From Bacteroidota bacterium (GTDB lineage: Bacteria; Bacteroidota; Bacteroidia; Chitinophagales; Saprospiraceae): a DNA stretch of 64,000 nt. The stretch is taken from NCBI GenBank assembly GCA_024743405.1, contig JANSWP010000033.1, forward strand, positions 1-64,000. Reading direction: 5' to 3'. The notes below the pieces were generated by a model. That model was not told the origin of the DNA. It did not search any database and was given only the letters and a program-made list of their open reading frames with translations. Shown here one piece after another: positions 7,901 through 17,176 of the stretch. The first letter of the stretch is position 1. Every line of letters begins with the position of its first letter. Position numbers and translations under genes: made by a program.

Positions 7901-9019
7901 ATGGAAAATAAAGACAACTTAATCGGTGTATTGGAAACCATCTTTAAATGGAAAAAGTACATCGTTTTCACTTGCCTCGCCGTCGGAATCGGCGCAATTG
8001 TAACGGTTCTTTTGGTTCCTGTTTATTACCAATCGACAACGGTCTTTTATGCCGCAAGTCCCGATTTGGCAGATCCTTCTTTGATGTATGGTCGCGGAAG
8101 CGAAAGTATGAGATATTATGGGGTCAAAGAGGATATTGACCGTATCATGAGTATCGCCAAATCGAGCGAGCTCGCCAATTTTTTGATTAATGAATATGAT
8201 TTGTACAATCATTATGATATTGATACGTCACATGAGTTAGCAGAATACTATATCAATGTTCATTTGGCTAGCTTGTATGATGTAGAGCGAACTAAAGAGG
8301 ATGCCATAGAACTCTCTATTGAAGATGAGGAGAAGGAGTTGGCTGCTCAAATGGCGAATGCAGCTAGAAATAAAATCAATGAAATTGGGCAGCGATTGAT
8401 TAAGCAAAGTTTGAATTTAACCGTTGAAACTTACCGAAATTCATTAGCAGATTCGGAAAATAAACTGGACTCCTTGGGAACAGAATTGAGATTTATTCGA
8501 GATTCTTTTGGTGTTTATAATGTCGAAACCCAAAGTGAGGCAATGGCTGGACTGGTGTCAAAGACAGAAGCGGGTATTCAAAAAAACAACGCAAAAGTCA
8601 GCTACTACAAAAATAATATTAGTCGTAAAGGATCGCGAGATTCTGTCAGGGCACTTGAAGCACGTTTGGCTTCACAAGAGGCTGAGTTAATTATTTATAA
8701 GCGTAATCTAGATTTGTTTAATCAAGGTTTTACTCAGGCGGAAGTATTAGGGGAAGTTCAATTGGAAGCAAGTGAGCAGCTGGGTAAAGATAGGGAGCGT
8801 TATCGACAAATTTTATCGGTTTACCATTCGACTTTTCCAGCTATTCATGTTCTGGAAGAAGCGCCCGTTCCTGTTATTAAATCTAGGCCCAAACGTATGT
8901 TGATTGTCACCGTCTCCGTCATCCTTGCTTTTATTTTGAGCACGATTGCGATTCTGGTTTTTGATACGTATCGAGATGTAAATTGGAAGGAGGTGTACGA
9001 AGGGAAAAATGCGAAATAG
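7901..9019 (+). CDS. Wzz/GumC-type polysaccharide chain-length determinant protein
   Basis: 372 residues with the two-membrane-helix layout of Wzz proteins: TM1 about 18-40 (YIVFTCLAVGIGAIVTVLLV), a long periplasmic coiled region rich in charged residues (about 120-320), a proline-rich PVPVIKSRPKR before TM2, and TM2 about 332-352 (MLIVTVSVILAFILSTIAILVF). There is no C-terminal tyrosine kinase domain. Such proteins set polymer length or bridge the periplasm in surface polysaccharide export. The stop codon is followed after three bases by the O-antigen ligase-like gene, so the two are an operon. Confidence 0.88.
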   Translation: MENKDNLIGVLETIFKWKKYIVFTCLAVGIGAIVTVLLVPVYYQSTTVFYAASPDLADPSLMYGRGSESMRYYGVKEDIDRIMSIAKSSELANFLINEYDLYNHYDIDTSHELAEYYINVHLASLYDVERTKEDAIELSIEDEEKELAAQMANAARNKINEIGQRLIKQSLNLTVETYRNSLADSENKLDSLGTELRFIRDSFGVYNVETQSEAMAGLVSKTEAGIQKNNAKVSYYKNNISRKGSRDSVRALEARLASQEAELIIYKRNLDLFNQGFTQAEVLGEVQLEASEQLGKDRERYRQILSVYHSTFPAIHVLEEAPVPVIKSRPKRMLIVTVSVILAFILSTIAILVFDTYRDVNWKEVYEGKNAK

Positions 9020-9022
9020 TTA

Positions 9023-10486
9023 GTGGACAGCGTGCAGACTAACATATCATCCTATTCTGAAAAGCAAATGAAGCAGTTGCTCCTACTCTTTTGTGGAGCT
9101 GTCTTTTTAAGTTTCATTGTCGGCATTGCTGGCAATTGGTTCTTTCTTGTTGGTATACCTTTCTTTTTATTATTGGCTTATGTGACAGTCGTCGATTTTA
9201 GAACCGTCTTCTTTTTATTATTTGCCTTAATTCCTTTTTCCACAGAAGTTGGTTTACCCGGTGGATTTAATACAGACTTACCTACTGAGCCTTTGATGGT
9301 CGGACTTATGGGGGTATATTTTTTGTATATCCTGAAACAAGGAAAGAATCTTCGAGGTAGTTATACGCGACATTCTTTTACAGGCATTCTGTTATTGCAT
9401 GTTGCATGGATATTTGTGACGGCGTTGACATCTCAAGATGTCTTTATTTCTATTAAATTTTTACTTGCCAAACTTTGGTATATCCTAGTTTTTTATTTCA
9501 TGGCGGGTCGAATTTTGAAAGGTGAGAAAGAATTAAAACTGCTTATGTGGGTTATTGTAATCCCTCTTTGCATTACGATTTTGTGGGTTTTGGCTAGACA
9601 AATTACCCAAGGTTTTGCCTTTGAATTAGTAGATAAAGCCGTCCGTCCGTTTTACCGAAATCATGTGAATTATGCCTGCCTAATGGCCCTGTTTTTTCCA
9701 TTGCTTTGGTATGCAAGGTCGTGGTATAAAACTTTCACTTTTAAGTGGTGGTTTATTGTTGGAGCTACGATCTTGGTACTGATCGGGATCCAATTTTCAT
9801 ATACTCGCGCAGCTTATGCTGCCATATTTATGGCTGGAGGCGCGTATTTTGTCATCAAGTTTAAATTAACGCGTATAGCACTTGGATTGGCTTCGATTCT
9901 TGTGATTTCAGGGATTACTTACCTTACTACCAAAAACAATTATTTATATCACGCACCTTCTTACGAAAAAACAATCCGACATGTCAGTTTTGATAACTTA
10001 GTTGCCGCTACTTTTCAAGGTAAAGACATCTCTACAATGGAACGTGTTTATCGTTGGATCGCAGGTGCGTACATGACTCAAAAACGCCCTGAATTTGGTT
10101 TCGGTCCGGGTACCTTCACGGAATATTATAAAGGTTATACCGTCAAAACTTTTCGAACTTATGTAAGTGAAAATCCAGAAAATTCAGGTATTCATTGCTA
10201 TTATTTGATGGTTTTTGTCGAACAAGGTATTATTGGTTTTCTGATTTTTATGTTCCTCGTTTTCTATTTCCTAATCAAAGGTGAACAAATCTATCATCAA
10301 ACAAAAGACCCTATGCGGCAGGGTTTTGTAATGGTTTTTCTATTGACCATGATTATTATTGACGCACTTCTGATTATCAATGATATGGTCGAAACCGATA
10401 AAGTTGGTCCGTTTTTCTTTCTGTGTATGGCTGTAATGGTAAATTTAGATTTGGCAAATCAAAAGGAGGCAACTGCAACTGTTTAA
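9023..10486 (+). CDS. O-antigen ligase/polymerase (Wzy/WaaL-like) membrane protein
   Basis: 487 residues, mostly membrane helices (about 11-12). The C-terminal half has the Wzy_C pattern: YRWIAGAYMTQKRPEFGFGPGTF, then SGIHCYYLMVFVEQGIIG, where the histidine and the glutamate near the last helices match the family. It joins or polymerises lipid-linked glycans at the outer face of the inner membrane. The start is a GTG at 9023, three bases after the Wzz-like stop; the first in-frame ATG is at 9068, just before the first helix, and is an alternative. No glycosyltransferase genes accompany the pair here. Confidence 0.88.
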   Translation: MDSVQTNISSYSEKQMKQLLLLFCGAVFLSFIVGIAGNWFFLVGIPFFLLLAYVTVVDFRTVFFLLFALIPFSTEVGLPGGFNTDLPTEPLMVGLMGVYFLYILKQGKNLRGSYTRHSFTGILLLHVAWIFVTALTSQDVFISIKFLLAKLWYILVFYFMAGRILKGEKELKLLMWVIVIPLCITILWVLARQITQGFAFELVDKAVRPFYRNHVNYACLMALFFPLLWYARSWYKTFTFKWWFIVGATILVLIGIQFSYTRAAYAAIFMAGGAYFVIKFKLTRIALGLASILVISGITYLTTKNNYLYHAPSYEKTIRHVSFDNLVAATFQGKDISTMERVYRWIAGAYMTQKRPEFGFGPGTFTEYYKGYTVKTFRTYVSENPENSGIHCYYLMVFVEQGIIGFLIFMFLVFYFLIKGEQIYHQTKDPMRQGFVMVFLLTMIIIDALLIINDMVETDKVGPFFFLCMAVMVNLDLANQKEATATV

Positions 10487-11073
10487 GGACGATTTTAATT
10501 CAATATCCGCAAAGTGGGTAAATTATTTAGGTACTAGGTCAATTTTTGTGGTTTATGCCTACGCTCACCCTTTAATTCCCTGAAGGGATTCAAGACCACT
10601 GCGGGAAAGACCTTTCAGGGAATTAAAGGGTGAGGAGAGGATTTACTTTTCCACGAGAGTTGTCTAAGTACCATTATTTATATCGCGACTAAGCCTCTAT
10701 TCTTATTCTTTCCTCTTTTTAAGGTAACATAATCAGATCTTAACAAATACAATTGATGTCAAAGATTGCTATTCGAAATCGATCGTCCCTTTTAAGGACA
10801 AGAAAGCTGAGTGAAAAATTGAAAATATCATTGTTATTTATACTGATTATAAAGAAATGCTTACTTTAGGTTTTCAGTTTGTGCTTTTTGGTTATTCATT
10901 AGAGATTCAGTCAGGCATATCTCCCTTGGTATATTTCATCCAATTGACTTTATCCCAAAATATTTTCTGCCTATGGAAATGCGGGTCTAATTGAACGGTG
11001 AGGGAAAAGACCGTTTAGCAGCTGGAAAAGACATTCTGATATAAAGTCAAACGTACTTGAGAAAAATATTACT
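10487..11073. other. Intergenic region with a palindromic element and presumed promoter
   Basis: 587 bp before the WD40-caspase gene. It holds the hairpin element at 10519-10680. The remainder (10681-11073) is AT-rich without a credible ORF and must contain the promoter of the downstream gene, but I cannot point to a convincing one. Confidence 0.5.
10519..10680. repeat. Long imperfect hairpin element with CCCTGAAGG core
   Basis: The core arms, 10564-10587 and 10611-10634, are complementary at 23 of 24 positions (arms begin CTCACCCTTTAATTCCCTGA) around a 23-base loop. Outside the core the complementarity continues imperfectly to about 10519 and 10680 (GGTACT near 10530 with AGTACC near 10667). 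The core motif is shared with the element at 3832-3994, so both belong to one palindromic repeat family. Confidence 0.65.
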
Positions 11074-14000
11074 ATGAATATTACACGATTTATTCTATCC
11101 CTCCTTTTGTTACCAACAATAATATTTGGACAAAAACCTGAACTTGGGATTCCTGTTGGACACTCTGATGTCATTCAAACAGTTGCCTTATCTCCCGATG
11201 GTGTTTATGCACTTTCGGGTTCAAGAGATAAGACTGTAAAGCTATGGGAATCTTCTAGTGGCAAACTTATTCGTACTTGGAATCCTCATCGGAAAGATGA
11301 TATGGGAACAGTTGTCGTCATGTCTGTAGCTTTTGCCTATAATTCAGGGAAAAAATATGCGATAGCGGCCTCTGTAGGATCTAGACATCCAATTATGATG
11401 TGGGACATAGAAACAGGAGAACTTTTGGGTTCTTTGACTGAAAATAAAAAGGATACTATGCTTTCGGATCCTGGTGCCTTACTACTTTCCGTTTCCCAGG
11501 ATGGTAAATTTGTAATGGCGGTGACCCACATTGAGGGTGAGGTACGAAAAGAGGCAAAAGGGGTGAAAATTTGGCGGGTAAAGGATGGAGACATTTTTCA
11601 TTCTTTCCCAATTCAGAAGAAGGAAGTAAAGTCTATTTGTTTCTCTCCAGATCATAAATTTGTGTGGTTAGGCATGATTGATGGAAGTATTGCTCAATGG
11701 ACAATGAAAGGCTTGGAAGCTGAGCAGACTTTCTCTATCCATAATGACCCTGTGAAGGCATTACGCGTTAGGGAAGATGGAATGTTAGTTTCTGTGTCTA
11801 AAGATAAAGTAGTCATAATAGATCCATTAGATGGAAAAATAATAAAGAAAAAGGCTCTTAATGATTCGGTATTGAAAGGTAATTCCGTTTCTATAGCCCC
11901 CAATGGCAACACTATCTTTTATGAATCGAATGATATACAAATGGAAAGTGATAATGGGCAAGTTAATCTTGTGCAATATCAAATGAAACTGAAAGATATC
12001 GCAGCAGAAGGAGCGGATACATTGATGAGAGGACATAAACAAAGTGTAAGTGCATCTAGTTTTTCTGAGGATGGCCAATTTGTACTATCAGGCTCTCATG
12101 ATCGGACGCTAATTTTGTGGGATGTAGAATCACATAAAATGATAAGACAATTTGGTGGATTTAGTAAGATGCTCTCTAAGGTTAGTTTTTCACCAGATAA
12201 AAAAAGAGCGCTCATTTTACCGCGATTTAGTTCCGAATTTAAAGTTTGGAATTTGGAAAAAGGAGATTACTATGCAACGCTACATGGACATAATTCAGAG
12301 ATTATAACCACTTGTTTTTCACCAACTGGAGAGAATATTTTATTTAGCTCCATTGATAAGTCCATTCATGTTTGGAATGTAGAGGAAGAAAAAATAATAG
12401 GGAGTTTCCCTAAGAGAAATACTCCAGTTAAAGTGATTTCCTTCTCACCGGATGGATCCTTAGTTTTATTTGGGACAAAAAATGGGAACTTAGAGTGTTG
12501 GAATGTGGAGAATAAAACACAGGTTCAATCCTTGCCAAGGCATATGGGATCAATTAATTCTCTGGCTTGGTCGAAGGATGGTAATTTGGTTTTTTCCGGA
12601 TCAAAAGATGGACTTATAAGAGTTGATGACTTAAAAAATCCGTCTAAATCAAAGAAAGTTCAATTGAGTGGGAAATTATGGTCGCCTGTTGCTTTTTCTC
12701 CCGATGGTCAAACTTTCATTAATATTTCTTGTCAAAAATTTCAATTAGAATGGTGGGATATAAAAGGAGATTCGATCATTCAAACTTATGCTTTAGATGA
12801 CTTCCCCTGTGGTTCCACTTCTAATGTAAGGTTTTCACCAGATGGAGAAACCTTTTTGTTTAGTTCCGGAAATGATATTATTTATTGGCGGGTAGGGGAA
12901 GAAAAACCTATCAAAAAATTAAGTGGACATTCTGAATGGGTCAATTCTGTAGATTTTTCCTCAGATAGTTATTTTGGTATTTCAGGTGGTTATGATGGTC
13001 AGGTGAATATTTGGGAGTTGCCCTCCGAATTAGAAGCACCTTTAGCGAGTATAATTATGTTGGATAGTTCGGACTGGGTAGTTCATACTTCAAGTGGTTT
13101 ATTTGATTCTTCTCCGGGTGGTTTTGATTTACTTTATTTTCTAGTAGATATGGAGTTGATAGATTTGGAACAATTGAAAGAGCGATATTGGGAACCAGGC
13201 TTGCTGCCGATTTTACTCAGATTAAAGGGTGGTTCGGTTAGAGATGTTGAAAAACTAGATTTATTGCCACAATATCCACTTGCGGAATTAGAAATTGATG
13301 AGGAGAAAAATTTATTAAAAATAGATCTGAAAAAACGGAGTGGTGGTATTGGAAAAGTGAGTCTTTACATTAATGGAAAAGAAGTAAATGCAGATATTAA
13401 TGATAAAAGATCTAAACATATTTCAGAAGATTTGACGGTTTATCAAGATTATTTTCCCAAAGGCGAAAATAGCCGTATTGCTATACAGGTGTTTAATGAA
13501 GAAGGGTGGCTTAGAAGTCCTTTTTATGAGTTGAATTACGAGCCAGGAAAGGCTTTAAGTAAAGGAAAAGGTGGAGATGATGATGAAATTGTAGAGGAAG
13601 AAATTGATGATGATCCTTTTTATGAACCACAATTACGAGCTATAGTTGTTGGAACTTCTGATTATAGTGGAAGTGATATTGATCTTTCTTTCGCTGATGA
13701 TGATGCGAAAAGGATTACAATAGCACTTAAAGAGGCAGGACGACTCTTATTTGGAGAAGGCATTCATATTGAATCTTTTGTGTCTGATGCTACATCGCAA
13801 AGTGAGGTGGGGAGTAAAGCTAATATAAAGAAGGCTTTCGAGAAAATGGCTAAGGAGGCACATCCCAAAGATGTCTTATTTCTTTTCTTTTCGGGGCATG
13901 GAAAAACGATTGGCGATGATTTCTATTATTTGACTAAGGATATTAGCTCCATGAAGAACTTGGATAAAGATGCTAATCGTCGGGAACAATTTGCCATCTC

Positions 14001-14790
14001 TTCTAGAGAGATGATGGAGTGGATTCGAAAGATCAAAGCCAATAAGCAAATTCTTGTTTTGGATGCTTGCCATTCTGGAAAAGCTACTGAAATCTTGTCT
14101 GCAGGTAGAGATTTGACCTCTACTCAAACGAGAGCTTTGGATCAATTGAAAGACCGAATGGGTATGTATATACTTGCTAGTAGTGAAGCGAATCAAAAAA
14201 GTTTTGAAACGGCAGAATTAGGTCAAGGACTCCTGACTTATACGATCCTTTTAGGTATGAAAGGCGCAGCCAAAGATGATAATGAATCTGGAGATGATAG
14301 AACATTGGATGTGTTGAGTCTTTTGAGTTATGCAACGAATAATGTTCCTGATTTTGCAAAAGGGATAGTGGAAAAAACCCAACAGCCTGTCTTGATTATT
14401 CCAAAAACGAGTACTTCCTTTCCTATCGGAATTGTCAATGACCAAGTCAATATTCCAATACCGCCCAAGAAGAGTATTATTGTTCATAGTGTTTTTATGG
14501 AGAAACAACATTTTGGAGACCCGATTGGCTTATCAACCCAATTAGATGAAGTGATAAAAGACAATACCAAACCTGGTATAGGTCAAAATAAGATTTTCTT
14601 GAATGTGAAAAATTATCCAGATGCTTATTCTATTAAGGGCTTGTACTCTATTGAAGGAGATAATATTACGGTTGAATGGAAGTTGTTCAATGGGGTAAGA
14701 GCCAAAGGTCCTTTTGTTACTAAAGGTCTCAAAACTGAACCAGAGAGCCTCTCAATGAAGATTTTTAATAAAGCTTTGGCGGAATGGTAG
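11074..14790 (+). CDS. Secreted WD40-repeat protein with C-terminal caspase (peptidase C14) domain
   Basis: 1238 residues. A signal peptide (ITRFILSLLLLPTIIFG) is followed by about fourteen WD40 units (residues ~25-660; for example SPDGVYALSGSRDKTVKLW), consistent with two seven-bladed propellers. After an acidic linker (about 830-850) comes a caspase-fold domain (about 853-1130). It has the catalytic histidine in FFSGHG (His942) and cysteine in LDACHSG (Cys999), so it looks active. The C-terminal ~110 residues are a short beta-rich tail. WD40-caspase fusions are known in multicellular and predatory bacteria; the propellers probably regulate or target the protease. It stands convergent with the M48 protease gene and shares a terminator with it. 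Confidence 0.92.
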   Translation: MNITRFILSLLLLPTIIFGQKPELGIPVGHSDVIQTVALSPDGVYALSGSRDKTVKLWESSSGKLIRTWNPHRKDDMGTVVVMSVAFAYNSGKKYAIAASVGSRHPIMMWDIETGELLGSLTENKKDTMLSDPGALLLSVSQDGKFVMAVTHIEGEVRKEAKGVKIWRVKDGDIFHSFPIQKKEVKSICFSPDHKFVWLGMIDGSIAQWTMKGLEAEQTFSIHNDPVKALRVREDGMLVSVSKDKVVIIDPLDGKIIKKKALNDSVLKGNSVSIAPNGNTIFYESNDIQMESDNGQVNLVQYQMKLKDIAAEGADTLMRGHKQSVSASSFSEDGQFVLSGSHDRTLILWDVESHKMIRQFGGFSKMLSKVSFSPDKKRALILPRFSSEFKVWNLEKGDYYATLHGHNSEIITTCFSPTGENILFSSIDKSIHVWNVEEEKIIGSFPKRNTPVKVISFSPDGSLVLFGTKNGNLECWNVENKTQVQSLPRHMGSINSLAWSKDGNLVFSGSKDGLIRVDDLKNPSKSKKVQLSGKLWSPVAFSPDGQTFINISCQKFQLEWWDIKGDSIIQTYALDDFPCGSTSNVRFSPDGETFLFSSGNDIIYWRVGEEKPIKKLSGHSEWVNSVDFSSDSYFGISGGYDGQVNIWELPSELEAPLASIIMLDSSDWVVHTSSGLFDSSPGGFDLLYFLVDMELIDLEQLKERYWEPGLLPILLRLKGGSVRDVEKLDLLPQYPLAELEIDEEKNLLKIDLKKRSGGIGKVSLYINGKEVNADINDKRSKHISEDLTVYQDYFPKGENSRIAIQVFNEEGWLRSPFYELNYEPGKALSKGKGGDDDEIVEEEIDDDPFYEPQLRAIVVGTSDYSGSDIDLSFADDDAKRITIALKEAGRLLFGEGIHIESFVSDATSQSEVGSKANIKKAFEKMAKEAHPKDVLFLFFSGHGKTIGDDFYYLTKDISSMKNLDKDANRREQFAISSREMMEWIRKIKANKQILVLDACHSGKATEILSAGRDLTSTQTRALDQLKDRMGMYILASSEANQKSFETAELGQGLLTYTILLGMKGAAKDDNESGDDRTLDVLSLLSYATNNVPDFAKGIVEKTQQPVLIIPKTSTSFPIGIVNDQVNIPIPPKKSIIVHSVFMEKQHFGDPIGLSTQLDEVIKDNTKPGIGQNKIFLNVKNYPDAYSIKGLYSIEGDNITVEWKLFNGVRAKGPFVTKGLKTEPESLSMKIFNKALAEW

Positions 14791-14808
14791 GCAAGTAATA
14801 GCTGTTTG

Positions 14809-14852
14809 GAGTATTCTATTCAAAACCCTGTCATTTTTTGAATAGAATACTC
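14809..14852. terminator. Bidirectional Rho-independent terminator
   Basis: Arms 14809-14825 (GAGTATTCTATTCAAAA) and about 14836-14852 are perfect complements with A/T runs on both sides. It lies between the convergent stops at 14790 (plus) and 14867 (minus). Confidence 0.8.
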
Positions 14853-14866
14853 TTTACTCTTGATTA

Positions 14867-16660
14867 TCATCTTCTATATATCGCCCATCTTTTCACGTTA
14901 TGGTCTGCATCAAATTGAAAAACTAACATTGGATTTCGATAGACTAAAAAGTACCCATCGCCTAGTCCAATTGGAGTTGGCGGGTTGGGATATTTTTCGG
15001 TTACGGTATCATAATGATCGCCAATTTTTACACCTTGATGAGTGGTTTGATCATAGTCTATGTTTGTTACATATAGGTTGGTCGTATGTTTTGGATCTAC
15101 TGAAACACTATTGACAAAAAGCTGAGATTTAGCAAAGTTTTTTACGGCGAAAATCATCCCTGGTTTTAATAGTAGGTCTTTTCTTATGTTTTCTTTACGA
15201 ACTCTCAATTCTACTATTTTCTTTCCTTCTATTGTTTCTGTCGGTGTAACTAATTGTCCGACCGCTGGAGGGGTTGGTATCTTTTTGCTTTCCAGTTTAT
15301 TTTTATTGAGGTGGGCTAACTGTGCATTTTCATCCAACTTCAAAGCTCTATCAAAATACATGATTGCATCTTCAGATAGATCTTTTAATGATTCAATTTT
15401 TAAGGTCATCTCTTCATTCTGGTCATCTTCTCTTAATTTAGCAATTTCCTTCATTAAAGGTTGAATGTCACCATTTATTCTTAATCCCTCTATTACACCC
15501 AATAAAATATTGGCATCAATGATGCTTTTCTTCCATCTTTCAGGGTCTTCTCCTTTGGCGAGCCTAATGGCTCTTTTAGCGGCTAATTCTCCTTCGTCAT
15601 ACTCTAAATCCTGATATTCATCTTGTACAAAACCTAATAAAGCCCTAGCACAACCTAAATTAAGCCAAGCGATGGGGTAAAAAGCATCCATAGTTTTGGC
15701 CTTCTCAAAATATTCAATAGCTTCCATTAATTTTGCTACTTGGTCTTCATTTCCACCTCTACCTCCTTTACTTAAGCGAGAATTTGCATCTAATTCAACA
15801 GGAAAGGCAAAAGGTAATTGTGTGGCACTAATTTTTTCAACAGCCGATAAAAAAGCGATTACGCCTAAGTTATTATAAATTTCTCGACTTTGAAATTCTC
15901 TTTCGACTGCATTATAATAAACCAAGGCATCTTCGTATTCTCCTAAGGCAACAAGGAAATTAGCCATTTCGAAATAATCGATTAAAGCCTTTAATTTTTG
16001 ATCAGATTTTTCTGCTATTTCGATTCTTTCATTGAGTGGAGGATAGTCTCCCTCTAATTCTTCATCTGTGATATCATAAGCTTTGTATAGGCTAGTAAAG
16101 ATTTTTTTTGTGACTCCTACGGGATGAAAGCCAGCGGAATAGGCCAAAAAACCACCTAAATAATCGGCTTGAATTTCATCCTCCATATAGTGATCCTTCA
16201 AAACAGAATCCATTTGAGTCTTTTTAAATTCTTGTTTAAAATGATCTTCCCAATCATGATTTTCATAGCAATGGGTTAATTCATGCCCTAAGATTATTGC
16301 CATGGCATCTAATGAATCTTTACCCAAGGAAGCACATAAATCATAAGTTTTTTCTTCAAAGAAAACCAAACCTATCTTCCCAAAAGCGACGGCAATCCTT
16401 CCCCCATTTGGAATCTTGTCCACAAAATTTAATTGAGGTTTTATAGAGCGAAAATCTCCTTTTACCATTTTAAGCTGGGCAAATACTTTTTTAATAATCT
16501 TAGTTTTGTAGGAGTTTTCTAGCTCAGGGGACGCAAAAAAATCTTCTTCTAATTGAACTAATTCATTTTCGTATTCACCAAAATTATTAGGGAATATAAA
16601 ATTGAATGAGGATAGAAAAATCAAAGAAGAAAATAATAGAATAATCAGTGAAATTTTCAT
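14867..16660 (-). CDS. M48-like zinc metalloprotease with TPR repeats
   Basis: 597 residues. The hydrophobic N-terminus (ISLIILLFSSLIFLSSFNF) is a signal peptide or anchor. The protease domain (about 30-215) has the zinc site GHELTH (His126, Glu127, His130) and the downstream third ligand in DEIQADYLGG (Glu162 with Asp166), as in family M48. TPR-like helices follow (about 225-445). A C-terminal beta-rich domain (about 460-597) contains PGMIFAV and GLGDGYFLVYRNPMLVFQFDA. The TPR part should bind partners or substrates in the periplasm. Its location between two caspase-like genes suggests a common process. The gene is divergent from the caspase-TPR gene at 17177. Confidence 0.88.
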   Translation of the reverse strand: MKISLIILLFSSLIFLSSFNFIFPNNFGEYENELVQLEEDFFASPELENSYKTKIIKKVFAQLKMVKGDFRSIKPQLNFVDKIPNGGRIAVAFGKIGLVFFEEKTYDLCASLGKDSLDAMAIILGHELTHCYENHDWEDHFKQEFKKTQMDSVLKDHYMEDEIQADYLGGFLAYSAGFHPVGVTKKIFTSLYKAYDITDEELEGDYPPLNERIEIAEKSDQKLKALIDYFEMANFLVALGEYEDALVYYNAVEREFQSREIYNNLGVIAFLSAVEKISATQLPFAFPVELDANSRLSKGGRGGNEDQVAKLMEAIEYFEKAKTMDAFYPIAWLNLGCARALLGFVQDEYQDLEYDEGELAAKRAIRLAKGEDPERWKKSIIDANILLGVIEGLRINGDIQPLMKEIAKLREDDQNEEMTLKIESLKDLSEDAIMYFDRALKLDENAQLAHLNKNKLESKKIPTPPAVGQLVTPTETIEGKKIVELRVRKENIRKDLLLKPGMIFAVKNFAKSQLFVNSVSVDPKHTTNLYVTNIDYDQTTHQGVKIGDHYDTVTEKYPNPPTPIGLGDGYFLVYRNPMLVFQFDADHNVKRWAIYRR

Positions 16661-17176
16661 GTTTAAATTATCAAGTCATACAAGACTTGTTCGGAAATAA
16701 TAAATTAGCATATATCCAATTCTTATTTTCGAATAAGTCTACAGTTAACTAAAAGTCTAGATACTTAAAATAGATCAGCGTGAAGTATATGCAAATAGAG
16801 AGATTTCAATTTAATCCATTTTAAAAATCAATAGAAATCTATTTTACTGTATTTGAATTAATTTGTTAGTGAAGCTATTTTTACGGGATATGGACGAAAA
16901 TAAAAAATATGTTATACAAAGTTTAAATTACACTTGTTATTGTTCATTTAGTATGTATATATCGTCATAAGGTAGTTGTTTTGGTCTATAACTGGAAAGT
17001 TTAAAAGGATATTTAACAGTCTTTTAAATAGATTATCTTCAGTATTTAGTATTAACGAGACAAGGATACTTGGTTTTTTTTGTCACTGGGGGTAATCTTT
17101 CTGTTGGCTATCAAATACATTGGTAAGAAAAATTGTTTTAATTTAGTTGAATAGAGTTTTATTCAAAATATCTGCT
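16661..17176. other. Divergent intergenic region with an inverted repeat
   Basis: 516 bp between the M48 gene and the caspase-TPR gene. An inverted repeat (16684-16700, GACTTGTTCGGAAATAA, with 16723-16739; 15 of 17 positions pair) lies within 25-80 bp of the M48 start and could be an operator. The rest is AT-rich with no ORF or clear promoter consensus. Confidence 0.45.
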
